Of a stretch of 64,000 bases of DNA, positions 35,227-47,444 are shown piece by piece. This DNA is from Bidens hawaiensis (taxonomy: Eukaryota; Streptophyta; Magnoliopsida; Asterales; Asteraceae), in the NCBI GenBank assembly GCA_021521415.1, contig JAIQDT010014327.1, positions 124,001 to 188,000 of the forward strand. Reading direction: 5' to 3'. Each line of letters starts with the position of its first letter. The stretch's first letter is position 1. Made by a program: the position numbers and the translations under genes. Below the pieces are notes generated by a model that saw only the letters and a list, made by a program, of their open reading frames with translations, had not been told where the DNA came from and searched no databases.

Positions 35227-37104
35227 TAACCTATTCATGAAACCCTAACCCATTCACAACCCCACCCGATCGCCTCTCTCTCTCTCCTTGTTCTTCACGG
35301 CTGCCGTCCACAAACACCCTCACACAACCATCAAACCAAGAGATTAATCCAAGAACTAGGTGCTAGGAAGGTATACTTGATCACCTCTTACCTCTTTGTT
35401 GTTTAATTTTGATGTTTAATGGGTTGTGTGTAAACCCTAATTCGGCCGATCATGGGTATGTATGTGATTGATATGATTGTTGTTAGTTGGATAACTAGAT
35501 TGATGTTGTTGCTTGATTGGTTGTTGTCTTTGATTTGAGTTAAAACACAAACCCTAATCTTGTATGTATGGTGTAATTGATATGCATGGATAGTAGTTAT
35601 AGTGTCTAGAGGGTTATATGGATGCATGATAGTTCATAGATTGTTATTTTGTTGAGTTTTGATGTGAACAGATTCTGGACAGAATGTATATACGATGTTT
35701 AACTGACTGTAACGAAGTGTAAACGTGAAAATTGATTGAGATTGTGGGTACTGCAGTAAACTAGGTTGAGTCTAGTTTCTATAAAGTATAAATTCGTAAT
35801 TTTTGGATAAGTGGAAGTATACTTTTATGATTTTACAAAACGTGATGCAAAGCTGAGCTGTTAGACCTGCTGTTAGGTTATGTTGTAAATGTTATATCTC
35901 ATGAACTACGAGACCAATTGGGTTGGTTCCACTTCTGGAGGTTGACTCACTGAGTTAGGAACCAAACCCAAGTGGTCTTGCATTTATTGGATTTTTCGTT
36001 TAACGGGAATTGTAAATAACATTCTGTTGCGCATGAATCTGACTGATATGAGTTTGCTGTAATGTTTTGGTCATTATAAGAAAAATATGTGGAATAAAAA
36101 TAAGATAAAATATGTTCTGGAAACCTAAGATATGTATGCTTCTGTGGTGATTTTTGGTGAATTAATTGAAACGTTATAATCGGTAAACTAGTGCAATCTT
36201 TCAAGTAGAAATTCTGTCATAACGAAACTAGCTGCTGAGTTGTATAGGAATGCATGAAATATGATAGTTTTTATATAATTGTTGTATTTTGACCAAAATA
36301 CCCTTGCGGGGAATAGTTGCTAGTTGATTGCCATGAATTGACCAAATTGCCCTTATGGGGAATAATGGTTAGTTAGTCTTTGATTGTTGACCAAAATGCC
36401 CCTACGGGAATAATTGCTAATAAGTATGTTATTAATACGTGACACGAAAGTAATTGCTCACTCGTGTATCGTATCACAATTTTACTTGGTTAAGTCACAC
36501 ACGATTCATAAACGAAACACGAAACATGTTACGTGCATAGGTATTATGTGCCGAGTCTAGAGACTCGTTAAACATTCCGATACTTAGAAAATCTCTTTGT
36601 TATTTTAGAACGCTAGAGAGTTTTCTACGACGCGCATCACTCGGTGATCTAGATCGGATATTCTTCGCAAACAGTGAGTTCACTTACCCCACTCTTAAAC
36701 TGTTTTCAAACGTTTTTCACTTGGGGGAGATAACATACTCCGATAAACATATTTTCTGAGATAAACGCATATGAAAGATTTTGTTATAAATTATATATCA
36801 CTTGTAAAGGCTAAGCGGCATACGTAACATTTGAAGTCCCACACATCGGACCGGTTAATATTTGGAATAGCGAGTCACTTTTGGGTAGTACTACTGGGTT
36901 TGACAAACCCCACCCGACGCTAAGCTCAACTGGAGGTTGAGTGGGTGTAAATTTTGGCTAACACTTACCATGGTCTGGAGGACCTGGTGACGGGCACTTG
37001 ATAAACAGTCAGCTTCGGTCGCGAACCACTTAGCGATACTTGTTGTATAGATTAGCTACCTATCGATATATAATTTGACATAACACTATCTGGTAATGCA
37101 AAAC

Positions 37105-37265
37105 ACTTAAACGCTGTAACGTGGTTACACACTTAAACGCTGTAACGTGGTTACACACTTAAACGCTGTAACATGGTTACACACTCAAACGCTGTAACGT
37201 GGTTACACACTCAAACGTCGTAACGGGGTTACGCAACATTTAAACGTCGTAACGAGGTTACGCAA
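37105..37265. repeat. 26-bp minisatellite in the E3 LTR
   Basis: The unit CACTTAAACGCTGTAACGTGG plus TTACA is repeated four to five times and then degenerates to AAACGTCGTAACGAGGTTACGC. It recurs at 45748-45908. Confidence 0.9.
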
Positions 37266-37598
37266 AACGCTAAACGATTTATTTTATTTTACTTGTGAAC
37301 TCACCAACCTTGTGTTGACACTTTTAGTATGTTATTCTCAGGTAGCCGAGGCGGGGCGCGCGGTTTAGGAGCATGCATTAATGAAAACACTTTTATTCTG
37401 CAAACTTAATTTTAACAGTTACATTTGGTTTTAAGTCGTCCTGCGTGACGCAGCTTTTGAATTAAGGTTTTACGCTTCCGCACTTACTTTCATTTAAACG
37501 TTTTTCTTTGGTTTGGTTATAACTAATGATTCCGATCCTGCCAGTTCACACCCTCTGACGGTAAAACTCCGTTAGTGGATTTTGAGGGTGTGACAGAT

Positions 37599-37611
37599 TG
37601 GTATCAGAGCC
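37599..37611 (+). other. E3 primer binding site
   Basis: TGGTATCAGAGCC, three bases after the 5' LTR, is complementary to the 3' end of plant initiator tRNA-Met, the usual primer of chromoviruses. Confidence 0.92.
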
Positions 37612-37771
37612 ATTGGTTATAGCGAACTAGAAACTGCATGCATACTAGACTATAACCGCGACGACCCATTAGTTATAATGATACGCACTGCATAGGTTTG
37701 TGTAGTCTTGAAATCTTATTTCTTTACCTCCTTCACTCTTACGCGCGCATATACCCGGCTTACCTGTAGGA

Positions 37772-38524
37772 ATGTCGACGCCACCCTCATCATCATCCGA
37801 TTCGATGACGCATGCTCACGGGAAGGAACCGCAGTTACCTACTGCCTCGCCACCCCGTGTAGTCCCGGAACTCGAAGCTCCTGCACCAAAGAGGTACCGC
37901 CTATCCGGAGGCTTGTATGACAACAACGTTAGCTGGGAATGGTACCCCAACATGATCAGACGTATGGTCTACCGTGAACAAGTTCCCCCATTGCCTCACC
38001 CGAACCACCCTGCTTACCCTAACACTCTACCACCTATAACCGAACCTGTAGAGCGAGTTCTCGCAGCTGTCGTTTCTTGTTTGGAGCGTGATGTGGGTTA
38101 CATGCGCTACACGAGAGAGAACGTTTCCAGATTGTTAAAAGACGAAACCGAGACTAAGGAGGAGATTGCCCGCATGGCAGCGGCAATGAAAGATATGCAA
38201 GGGGCTAGTGATCAACAGATGAAGGTTATGATGAAGATGCAAGCCGAAATGATAGACTTGAAAGAGCAACTCCAAGAAGCAAGGACCCGAACCGAAATAG
38301 CCTTAGAACGTTGCGATATCCTACAAATGCAACTTGCCCAGAACGTAGCAGAACCTGAGGCAGAGCCCGAGGCAGAGCCTGAAGTAGAACCTGAAGAAGA
38401 TCCCGAAGAGGAGCCTGAGGAGGATCCCGAGGAAGATCCCGAGGAGGAACCCGAAGAAGAACCGGAGGAAGAACCGGCTGAGGAGGAGGCACATTCAGAA
38501 GTGTCCTCAGATGACGACATCTAG
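37772..38524 (+). CDS. E3 extra 5' ORF, coiled-coil acidic protein of 250 aa
   Basis: Unrecognised protein between the primer site and gag. Residues 1-40 are Ser/Pro-rich. A basic-aromatic patch follows (SWEWYPNMIRRMVYREQVPP, about 58-77). Residues 92-190 look like a coiled coil (KEEIARMAAAMKDMQ, MKMQAEMIDLKEQLQEA). The tail from about 195 is a long Glu-Pro/Asp-Pro repeat ending SSDDDI. The start is the first ATG after an acceptor-like CTTACCTGTAG, three bases earlier. It is 241 bases upstream of gag-pol. The frame is free of stops although the element is young, so purifying selection cannot be judged. It could be a Gag-associated, chaperone-like or chromatin-targeting accessory; the function is not known to me. 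Confidence 0.75.
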   Translation: MSTPPSSSSDSMTHAHGKEPQLPTASPPRVVPELEAPAPKRYRLSGGLYDNNVSWEWYPNMIRRMVYREQVPPLPHPNHPAYPNTLPPITEPVERVLAAVVSCLERDVGYMRYTRENVSRLLKDETETKEEIARMAAAMKDMQGASDQQMKVMMKMQAEMIDLKEQLQEARTRTEIALERCDILQMQLAQNVAEPEAEPEAEPEVEPEEDPEEEPEEDPEEDPEEEPEEEPEEEPAEEEAHSEVSSDDDI

Positions 38525-38765
38525 TGATGATGATACTTAGATGGAGGGGTTGTCTCCATCCTAACTATTATTTTTCTATGATTTTAAGGATTGATTGGAA
38601 ATACTTTGTAGCGAATACAATGGTTTTAATCATGAGTTTTTATTTAGACTAATATGTGGTTGTGATGTGATGTTTTTTTTTCTTACATATCTTTTATTAC
38701 ATGTATGGTGTGTTGTATATGAAAGAAAAATTCATGTTTAACATTTTATACTGTGATTCTAGGAA

Positions 38766-41700
38766 ATGGCCAGAAGAAACGCTGGACGAGGACGTGGTAA
38801 CATCAGCATGACTGCAGCTGAACTCCAAACTCTGCTGAATGACCATGTGGCGGCCGCTTTAGCCGCACACGTTCAGAATCAAACAGGAGGTCCGAATGGA
38901 GCATGTACCTTCAAGAACTACTTAGACTGCAAGCCCAGTACGTTTAAGGGCACTGAGGGAGCTATAGGCTTCCTGCGTTGGGCTGAGAAGGCCGAGTCGG
39001 CCTTTGAGATGTGTAATTGTCCCCCTGCCAGTAGGGTCAAATTCGCTGCTGGGACACTTGAGGATTCCGCCCTCACTTGGTGGAATTCGAACGTCCAGAT
39101 CCTTGGATTGGAACTGGCTAACGCGATGAACTGGGAGGAGTTCAAAAACATGATGCGAGAGGAGTACTGTCCGAGGGAAGAAATTTCGAAGTTAGAGTCG
39201 GAGTTTTGGTCGTTGAAGATGGTGGGTTCGGAGATTGAAGCCTACACTACTCGTTCGCACGAGTTGGCAGTGATGTGTCCGCGGATGGTGGATCCGCCGA
39301 GCAAGAGAATAGAGTTGTACATTGATGGGTTAGCACCACAGATTCAGGGCATGGTGACGTCTTCCCGACCAGCCACGATCCAACAAGCGATCCGTTTGAC
39401 TCACAAACTGACGGATCAGGCTGTGACTCAGGGTGCGTTACCACCAAGGGGTTCGACTGTTAAAGCCCGTGACAACCCGAGTAATGACCACGTCAGCAAC
39501 AGTAACAACAACAGTAACCCGAACAGCGGGAAGAGAAAGTTTGACAACACCAGAACTTCATCCTCAAACCTCCCACCGCAACACCACTACCGTAAGCCCG
39601 AATTTACTCGGATTTTCAATACTCAGAATCACAACAACAACAACAACAACGGTAGCGGGCAGGTTTCGAGCGGATATGCTGGGAAATATCCAAAGTGCAA
39701 CAGGTGCAACTTTCATCATGTTGGTCAATGTGACCGTGTCAAGTGTCAAAGATGCGGAAAGATAGGTCACAAAGCGAAGGAATGTAGAGTTGACCTTGCG
39801 GCGAAGGGTGCTCCTAAGCCACCGATGACGACTAAGGGATGTTTTGAATGCGGACAGGAAGGTCATTTCCGGAAGGATTGCCCCAAGCTGAAACAGAATG
39901 ACAATAATGGGGGTAATGGAAGTGGCAGTAACGGTGGAGGAAATGGCAAAGGAAGAGCGTTTGTGATTGGATCGGGTCAAGCCCGCAATGATCCGCATGT
40001 GGTGTCTGGTAAGTTCCCTGTAAACGATTGTTTTGCTTCTGTTTTGTTTGACACTGGAGCTGATAGGAGCTTTGTGTCAAAAGCTTTTAGCCAACTTTTA
40101 AACCTTACTCCAACCCCGTTAGACGCTAAGTTTCCTGTTGAATTAGCTAACGGTAAAACTGTAATAACAACTCATATACTTGCGGGATGTAAGTTGAAAC
40201 TGTCAGGTCATGTCTTTGACATCGACCTTATTCCTTTTACGCTTAGTAGTTTCGATGTCGTTGTCGGCATGGACTGGTTATCCGAGAACCGAGCGGAGAT
40301 TATATGCCATGATAAGATAGTCCATATTACCACCCCTTCTGGCGAGATCATTTCGGTCCGAGGCGAGAGAAGCGGCATGACCACCAGCGTCATTACCCTT
40401 ATGAAGGCACAAAAGTATTTACGAAAGGGTCATCCGGCAATTTTGGCGCAGATTGTTGAGAAACCCGCGGAGGAGAAACGAATTGAAGACATACCGGTTG
40501 TGCGAGACTTCCCAGAAGTTTTCCCGGGGGATTTACCTGGACTCCCTCCTATTCGTCAAGTCGAATTTCAGATCGAGTTGACACCCGGTGCAGCACCCAT
40601 AGCACGAGCCCCGTATCGGCTCGCACCGGCGGAACTTCAGGAGTTGTCCACCCAGTTGCAAGAATTGTTGGATAAAGGTTTTATCCGACCTAGCTCATCG
40701 CCATGGGGAGCCCCTGTCTTGTTTGTCCGAAAGAAAGACGGGACTTTCCGAATGTGCATCGACTATCGGGAGTTGAACAAGGTGACGGTCAAGAACCGTT
40801 ATCCTTTACCCCGAATTGATGATTTGTTTGACCAGCTTCAGGGATCGAGTTACTACTCGAAGATCGATCTACGATCCGGTTATCACCAGCTGAGAGTGCG
40901 CGAAGAAGATATTTCAAAAACGGCTTTCAGAACACGGTATGGTCACTACGAGTTTTCGGTTATGCCTTTTGGCCTAACCAACGCACCAGCCGTATTTATG
41001 GATCTCATGAATCGAGTATGCAAGGCGTACCTCGACAAGTTCGTGATTGTTTTCATCGATGATATTCTCGTCTATTCCAAGAACGAGACTGACCACGAAG
41101 AGCACTTAAGGATAATTCTGGAACTACTGAAGAAGGAACAACTGTATGCTAAACTCTCGAAATGTGAATTCTGGCTTCGCGAGGTTCACTTTTTAGGACA
41201 TGTGATCAACGAGAATGGTATCCATGTCGATCCCGGTAAGGTAGAGGCCATCAAAAACTGGGAAGCACCTAAGACTCCGACTGAGGTGCGACAATTCCTA
41301 GGACTGGCCGGCTACTACCGGCGTTTCATCGAGGGATTTTCAAAGATTGCTCAACCCCTCACCGCTTTGACTCACAAGGGCACTAAGTACAACTGGGGTG
41401 ACGCGCAAGAATCCGCTTTTCAACTGTTGAAAACCAAGCTTTGTAGCGCCCCTATTTTAGCCCTCCCCGAGGGAACGGAAAATTTTGAGGTACACTGTGA
41501 CGCATCTATACAAGGTCTCGGTTGCGTGCTGATGCAACTCGAGAAGGTTATAGCCTACGCTTCTAGACAACTACGGGTTCACGAGAAGAACTACACGACC
41601 CATGATTTGGAACTCGGAGCTGTGGTGTTTGCTCTCAAGATATGGAGGCATTACTTGTACGGTACCAAGTTTACCATTTACACCGACCACAAGAGTCTCC

Positions 41701-43373
41701 AACATATCTACGATCAGAAGGAGCTGAACATGCGACAGCGTCGTTGGGTCGAGCTGCTTAAAGATTATGATTGTGCCATCAAGTACCACCCTGGCAAGGC
41801 CAATGTGGTGGCCGACGCCCTCAGCAGAAAAGAAACAGATAAACCCAGACGGGTGAGAGCATTGCAACTTACGATTCATGCCAGCTTACCCGATCAGATT
41901 CGCGATGCGCAACTGGAAGCGTTGAAAGATGATAATCTTCCATCGGAACTCATGCGGGGCATGAGCAAGCAACTTGAAACCAGATCGGACGGGGTCCGAT
42001 ATTTTGAGAACCGGATTTGGGTTCCACGATACGGAGAATTGAGAACTCTAGTGATGGACGAAGCTCACAAGTCCCGATATTCTATCCACCCTGGCTCAGA
42101 TAAAATGTATCATGATTTAAAGGAACTTTACTGGTGGCCGAACATGAAAGCCGACATTGCCACCTACGTGAGCAAATGCTTGACTTGTGCCAGAGTCAAG
42201 ATAGAATACCAGAAACCATCTGGTCTACTGCAACAACCGGAACTCCCAATGTGGAAATGGGAACACATCTCAATGGACTTTATTACGGGTTTGCCTAAAA
42301 CACCGACGGGATGCGATACCATCTGGGTTATCGTTGACCGGTTGACTAAATCGGCGCACTTCCTAGCGATTAAGGAAACAGACAAAATGGAAAGACTGAC
42401 TCGTGTCTACATGAAGGAAGTAGTGTCGAGACACGGAGTGCCTGTCTCGATCATTTCCGATCGAGATTCTCGTTTTACCTCACACTTTTGGAAGTCGCTG
42501 CAAAGCGCACTGGGCACCCGTCTCGATATCAGTACAGCATACCATCCTCAGACGGATGGGCAAAGTGAACGGACTATTCAGACCCTGGAGAATATGTTGC
42601 GTGCATGCGTCTTAGATTTCGGAAAAAGTTGGGAACCCCACTTACCCTTGGTAGAGTTTTCGTATAATAACAGCTACCACGCAAGTATTAAGGCAGCGCC
42701 GTTTGAAGCGCTGTACGGACGGAAGTGTCGATCACCACTCTGCTGGGCAGAGGTGGGTGATAGCCAAATCACTGGTCCGGAACTGGTACTCGAAACCTCG
42801 GAAAAGATTTTTCAAATCCGAAATCGCATGGCAGCAGCACGAGATCGCCAAAAGAGTTACGCTGACAAGCGCCGAAAACCTCTCGAATTTCAAGTGAACG
42901 ATCGGGTGTTACTCAAAGTCTCACCTTGGAAAGGTGTGGTTCGCTTTGGTAAGCGAAACAAACTCAACCCACGATATGTTGGTCCGTACCGGATAACTGA
43001 GCGCATTGGTCCGGTGGCGTACCGACTGGACCTACCAACAGAACTCAGTGGCGTACGCGATGTATTCCACGTATCAAATTTGAAGAAATGCCTATCTGAT
43101 GAAACCCAAGTAGTCCCGTTGGAGGAACTACAATTTGACGAACAGTTACGGTTCATTGAGGAACCAGTCGAGGTTTTGGATTGGGAAACCAAAACGCTCA
43201 AACGCAGCAAAATTCCAATCGTTAAGGTTCGTTGGAACTCGAGACGTGGACCGGAGTTCACATGGGAACGCGAGGATCACATGATGAAAAAGTATCCTCA
43301 CCTTTTTGAAGGGCTAACCAAACACCGAAAACCGCGAAACCCGGCAAACCGTCAAACATCACCGGAGGTATGA
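38766..43373 (+). CDS. E3 gag-pol polyprotein with chromodomain (1535 aa)
   Basis: One frame encodes capsid (about 50-240) and two CCHC zinc knuckles ([14 protein letters not shown] at ~327, [14 protein letters not shown] at ~359). Aspartic protease follows with DTGADRSF (~429). Reverse transcriptase has FIDDILVYS (~763), and RNase H has [19 protein letters not shown] and TDHKSL. Integrase has an HHCC finger (~1099-1145, [14 protein letters not shown]) and a D,D-35-E core ([23 protein letters not shown]). A GPY-like module ([20 protein letters not shown]) and a C-terminal chromodomain-like [18 protein letters not shown] complete it. The order RT-RH-IN-chromodomain defines a Tekay/Del chromovirus. 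The start ATG is three bases after an acceptor-like GTGATTCTAG. There are no stops; it is likely functional. Confidence 0.96.
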   Translation: MARRNAGRGRGNISMTAAELQTLLNDHVAAALAAHVQNQTGGPNGACTFKNYLDCKPSTFKGTEGAIGFLRWAEKAESAFEMCNCPPASRVKFAAGTLEDSALTWWNSNVQILGLELANAMNWEEFKNMMREEYCPREEISKLESEFWSLKMVGSEIEAYTTRSHELAVMCPRMVDPPSKRIELYIDGLAPQIQGMVTSSRPATIQQAIRLTHKLTDQAVTQGALPPRGSTVKARDNPSNDHVSNSNNNSNPNSGKRKFDNTRTSSSNLPPQHHYRKPEFTRIFNTQNHNNNNNNGSGQVSSGYAGKYPKCNRCNFHHVGQCDRVKCQRCGKIGHKAKECRVDLAAKGAPKPPMTTKGCFECGQEGHFRKDCPKLKQNDNNGGNGSGSNGGGNGKGRAFVIGSGQARNDPHVVSGKFPVNDCFASVLFDTGADRSFVSKAFSQLLNLTPTPLDAKFPVELANGKTVITTHILAGCKLKLSGHVFDIDLIPFTLSSFDVVVGMDWLSENRAEIICHDKIVHITTPSGEIISVRGERSGMTTSVITLMKAQKYLRKGHPAILAQIVEKPAEEKRIEDIPVVRDFPEVFPGDLPGLPPIRQVEFQIELTPGAAPIARAPYRLAPAELQELSTQLQELLDKGFIRPSSSPWGAPVLFVRKKDGTFRMCIDYRELNKVTVKNRYPLPRIDDLFDQLQGSSYYSKIDLRSGYHQLRVREEDISKTAFRTRYGHYEFSVMPFGLTNAPAVFMDLMNRVCKAYLDKFVIVFIDDILVYSKNETDHEEHLRIILELLKKEQLYAKLSKCEFWLREVHFLGHVINENGIHVDPGKVEAIKNWEAPKTPTEVRQFLGLAGYYRRFIEGFSKIAQPLTALTHKGTKYNWGDAQESAFQLLKTKLCSAPILALPEGTENFEVHCDASIQGLGCVLMQLEKVIAYASRQLRVHEKNYTTHDLELGAVVFALKIWRHYLYGTKFTIYTDHKSLQHIYDQKELNMRQRRWVELLKDYDCAIKYHPGKANVVADALSRKETDKPRRVRALQLTIHASLPDQIRDAQLEALKDDNLPSELMRGMSKQLETRSDGVRYFENRIWVPRYGELRTLVMDEAHKSRYSIHPGSDKMYHDLKELYWWPNMKADIATYVSKCLTCARVKIEYQKPSGLLQQPELPMWKWEHISMDFITGLPKTPTGCDTIWVIVDRLTKSAHFLAIKETDKMERLTRVYMKEVVSRHGVPVSIISDRDSRFTSHFWKSLQSALGTRLDISTAYHPQTDGQSERTIQTLENMLRACVLDFGKSWEPHLPLVEFSYNNSYHASIKAAPFEALYGRKCRSPLCWAEVGDSQITGPELVLETSEKIFQIRNRMAAARDRQKSYADKRRKPLEFQVNDRVLLKVSPWKGVVRFGKRNKLNPRYVGPYRITERIGPVAYRLDLPTELSGVRDVFHVSNLKKCLSDETQVVPLEELQFDEQLRFIEEPVEVLDWETKTLKRSKIPIVKVRWNSRRGPEFTWEREDHMMKKYPHLFEGLTKHRKPRNPANRQTSPEV

Positions 43374-43382
43374 ACTAAATTT

Positions 43383-43505
43383 CGGGACGAAATTTCTTTC
43401 TACTAGGGGATGATATGACAAACTGAAAATTTTTCTTACTTTTTCAGGCTCTCATCACGACTTGACTCAAATTTTCGGGACGAAAATTCTTTAACATGGG
43501 AATGA
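43383..43505 (+). other. E3 duplicated polypurine/LTR-start motif
   Basis: TTTCGGGACGAAATTTCTTT ... AGGGGATGATATGACAA (43380-43422) is followed by TTTTCGGGACGAAAATTCTTT ... ATGGGAATGATGTGACAA. The second copy abuts the true 3' LTR at 43506. The first looks like a decayed duplicate of the same junction. Confidence 0.7.
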
Positions 43506-46238
43506 TGTGACAATCGTCAATTTCAGGTTAACCCCGTTAACTCAACTCCGTCAATTCAAACTTTAAGATCGTTGAATCTATAACGCACACTTCATTACAT
43601 TTAAACTAGGGTTTAAATGACGCTTAACACTTACTACATGTGTAGTCTTTCGGGATTTGCACCGAAACGCAAACGAGTTGACGCGAACGATTGATAAATA
43701 AACGACAAACGTCAAAACACTAATTATGTGATTATTATGTGTTAGATATATGTGTGTTACTTGATTGTTATGTGGAATGTTAAACAAGAAACAAGAACCA
43801 ACTAGTTTAGGCTAGAGATGTAACACTTGAAAGATTAGGGGCTAGAGTGTAACTTGTATTATTATAAATATAACCTATTCATGAAACCCTAACCCATTCA
43901 CAACCCCACCCGATCGCCTCTCTCTCTCTCCTTGTTCTTCACGGCTGCCGTCCACAAACACCCTCACACAACCATCAAACCAAGAGATTAATCCAAGAAC
44001 TAGGTGCTAGGAAGGTATACTTGATCACCTCTTACCTCTTTGTTGTTTAATTTTGATGTTTAATGGGTTGTGTGTAAACCCTAATTCGGCCGATCATGGG
44101 TATGTATGTGATTGATATGATTGTTGTTAGTTGGATAACTAGATTGATGTTGTTGCTTGATTGGTTGTTGTCTTTGATTTGAGTTAAAACACAAACCCTA
44201 ATCTTGTATGTATGGTGTAATTGATATGCATGGATAGTAGTTATAGTGTCTAGAGGGTTATATGGATGCATGATAGTTCATAGATTGTTATTTTGTTGAG
44301 TTTTGATGTGAACAGATTCTGGACAGAATGTATATACGATGTTTAACTGACTGTAACGAAGTGTAAACGTGAAAATTGATTGAGATTGTGGGTACTGCAG
44401 TAAACTAGGTTGAGTCTAGTTTCTATAAAGTATAAATTCGTAATTTTTGGATAAGTGGAAGTATACTTTTATGATTTTACAAAACGTGATGCAAAGCTGA
44501 GCTGTTAGACCTGCTGTTAGGTTATGTTGTAAATGTTATATCTCATGAACTACGAGACCAATTGGGTTGGTTCCACTTCTGGAGGTTGACTCACTGAGTT
44601 AGGAACCAAACCCAAGTGGTCTTGCATTTATTGGATTTTTCGTTTAACGGGAATTGTAAATAACATTCTGTTGCGCATGAATCTGACTGATATGAGTTTG
44701 CTGTAATGTTTTGGTCATTATAAGAAAACTATGTGGAATAAAAATAAGATAAAATATGTTCTGGAAACCTAAGATATGTATGCTTCTGTGGTGATTTTTG
44801 GTGAATTAATTGAAACGTTATAATCGGTAAACTAGTGCAATCTTTCAAGTAGAAATTCTGTCATAACGAAACTAGCTGCTGAGTTGTATAGGAATGCATG
44901 AAATATGATAGTTTTTATATAATTGTTGTATTTTGACCAAAATACCCTTGCGGGGAATAGTTGCTAGTTGATTGCCATGAATTGACCAAATTGCCCTTAT
45001 GGGGAATAATGGTTAGTTAGTCTTTGATTGTTGACCAAAATGCCCCTACGGGAATAATTGCTAATAAGTATGTTATTAATACGTGACACGAAAGTAATTG
45101 CTCACTCGTGTATCGTATCACAATTTTACTTGGTTAAGTCACACACGATTCACAAACGAAACACGAAACATGTTACGTGCATAGGTATTATGTGCCGAGT
45201 CTAGAGACTCGTTAAACATTCCGATACTTAGAAAATCTCTTTGTTATTTTAGAACGCTAGAGAGTTTTCTACGACGCGCATCACTCGGTGATCTAGATCG
45301 GATATTCTTCGCAAACAGTGAGTTCACTTACCCCACTCTTAAACTGTTTTCAAACGTTTTTCACTTGGGGGAGATAACATACTCCGATAAACATATTTTC
45401 TGAGATAAACGCATATGAAAGATTTTGTTATAAATTATATATCACTTGTAAAGGCTAAGCGGCATACGTAACATTTGAAGTCCCACACATCGGACCGGTT
45501 AATATTTGGAATAGCGAGTCACTTTTGGGTAGTACTACTGGGTTTGACAAACCCCACCCGACGCTAAGCTCAACTGGAGGTTGAGTGGGTGTAAATTTTG
45601 GCTAACACTTACCATGGTCTGGAGGACCTGGTGACGGGCACTTGATAAACAGTCAGCTTCGGTCGCGAACCACTTAGCGATACTTGTTGTATAGATTAGC
45701 TACCTATTGATATATAATTTGACATAACACTATCTGGTAATGCAAAACACTTAAACGCTGTAACGTGGTTACACACTTAAACGCTGTAACGTGGTTACAC
45801 ACTTAAACGCTGTAACATGGTTACACACTCAAACGCTGTAACGTGGTTACACACTCAAACGTCGTAACGGGGTTACGCAACATTTAAACGTCGTAACGAG
45901 GTTACGCAAAACGCTAAACGATTTATTTTATTTTACTTGTGAACTCACCAACCTTGTGTTGACACTTTTAGTATGTTATTCTCAGGTAGCCGAGGCGGGC
46001 ACGCGGTTTAGGAGCATGCATTAATGAAAACACTTTTATTCTGCAAACTTAATTTTAACAGTTACATTTGGTTTTAAGTCGTCCTGCGTGACGCAGCTTT
46101 TGAATTAAGGTTTTACGCTTCCGCACTTACTTTCATTTAAACGTTTTTCTTTGGTTTGGTTATAACTAATGATTCCGATCCTGCCAGTTCACACCCTCTG
46201 ACGGTAAAACTCCGTCAGTGGATTTTGAGGGTGTGACA
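43506..46238 (+). repeat. E3 3' LTR
   Basis: 2733 bp, nearly identical to the 5' LTR. Differences I can see include AAAATATGTGG/AAAACTATGTGG, GATTCATAAAC/GATTCACAAAC, CTATCGATA/CTATTGATA, GGCGGGGCGCGCGG/GGCGGGCACGCGG and CCGTTAGTGG/CCGTCAGTGG. Confidence 0.95.
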
Positions 46239-46243
46239 TTATA

Positions 46244-47408
46244 CCACAATCAAGCCATTTCTTTCCTAGTGTCGGTTAAAACATCAAAACTACGATTTTG
46301 ACCGTAAAAATCCGTTCCCGACTCTTTTTACTCATTTCTTGGACCAAGATCCCTTGTATAACTTGTATACATCTCTTGGTCATGCAAGAGTCGGTTTCAT
46401 CTCGGATTTTCACCCGTCTTTCACATGGAAAATTCATTTGACAAGATTTCAACCGTAAAAATTCCTTCTAAACACTTTTAAGTAATTACTTGGATCAAGA
46501 TCCTTTGTATAACTTGTATACATCCCTTGATCATACGAGAACCGGTTCCATCTCGGGTTTTCACCCATATTTCACTTGGAACCTCTTGTTCTTGCAAAAC
46601 AACTCAAAATAAAGAAATCAATACTATGATTTAACCACTAAACCATGTTTTTACCTTCAAAATCTTGGTAGAAATCAAAGAACTTTGAATGGATGTTGAA
46701 AGGATTGAGAGGCTGAGAGAGTTTTTGAGTGAAATATGTTGTAAAAGAAAAAACAAATGAATGTGTGTGTGTGCATATAGGGCCGGCCACATGGAGGTGT
46801 GTGGGGGGGGGGCCCACATCTCAAATATTGTCCACACATTTGGATTACACAATCCGGATAATGTTGTGGATAATCTGGTTCAGTTCGTTTCTCGTTTAAA
46901 CTCGTAATTCGGCTTGAAACGAAATTAAAATGGTCGTTTTTCGGGTCAAAATGAAATTTACATAAAACTGATTTAAAAACTTTTAAAAAAAACTTAGCCC
47001 ATGACATTAAAACATCATATTATTAATAATTACGCATCTTTTTCGGCTTGATTGATCGTCTCTTGCTTGGTTTGGTGTTAAAGGTTTCGTTTATCGTACC
47101 GACGTACAAATAAATCGAAATCCTTTTTCTGTGCTATAATTCACTTATCCCGAAGCATTAATACCTCGTAAATATCACTAAACATTATATATTTCAACTA
47201 TAATGTAATTCCCGATTTGTTCGGGTTTCAATAATCGTTCATTGGTTAATTGTAATTCCAATATGATTCACTATATAATTGAGTATGATTCATACTGTGA
47301 ACCATATATATTCGTATAAACGTGCTATAACTCATATAATCAATATTAAATAACACGTAAATAGTATATTCCGGCTAGGGTATACCTGAATTTGCCGGAA
47401 TCGTTACA
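46244..47408 (-). repeat. E2 3' LTR, second segment
   Basis: Continues the LTR after E3 (CCACAATCAAGCC...) to GGAATCGTTACA. It includes two copies of a ~180-bp-spaced motif (GATCCCTTGTATAACTTGTA at 46350, GATCCTTTGTATAACTTGTA at 46500). A donor-like site on the minus strand (GAAGGTAAAAAC) lies near 46653. Confidence 0.92.
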
Positions 47409-47424
47409 TTCTCCCCCCGTTATA
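47409..47424 (-). other. E2 polypurine tract
   Basis: On the minus strand ATAACGGGGGGAGAA directly precedes the LTR start TGTAACG, with the family signature GAGGACGAAATTT just before it. Confidence 0.88.
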
Positions 47425-47444
47425 AAAATTTCGTCCTCGAAATT

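Larger units (their letters stand above)
34862..37595 (+). repeat. E3 5' LTR
   Basis: From TGTGACAATCGTC to GAGGGTGTGACA. It contains a TATA box (35219-35226), a leader-like stretch with a donor-like GGAAGGTATAC (35371), three copies of a GACCAAAATGCCC..GGGAAT motif (36290-36415) and a 26-bp minisatellite (37105-37265). Confidence 0.95.
34862..46238 (+). mobile_element. E3: intact Tekay chromovirus (Ty3/gypsy), innermost
   Basis: Perfect 5-bp duplication TTATA (34857-34861, 46239-46243). The uninterrupted E2 LTR at 55660 reads CAAGTTATACCACAATC, confirming the empty site. It is 11,377 bp with LTRs of 2734 and 2733 bp, a Met-type primer site, an extra 5' ORF, a full gag-pol ORF and a polypurine tract. 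I count about 5 substitutions and a 1-bp indel between the LTRs, so it is the youngest insertion in the window. All parts needed for autonomous activity appear intact. Confidence 0.96.

Noticed and set aside
35403..36204. Short minus-strand frames in the E3 LTR, repeated at 44047-44271
   Set aside because: Both LTRs carry them simply because the LTRs are duplicates; no protein family is suggested.
38212..38520. Minus-strand Ser/Gly-rich frame opposite the E3 extra ORF
   Set aside because: Shadow of the Glu-Pro repeat on the other strand.
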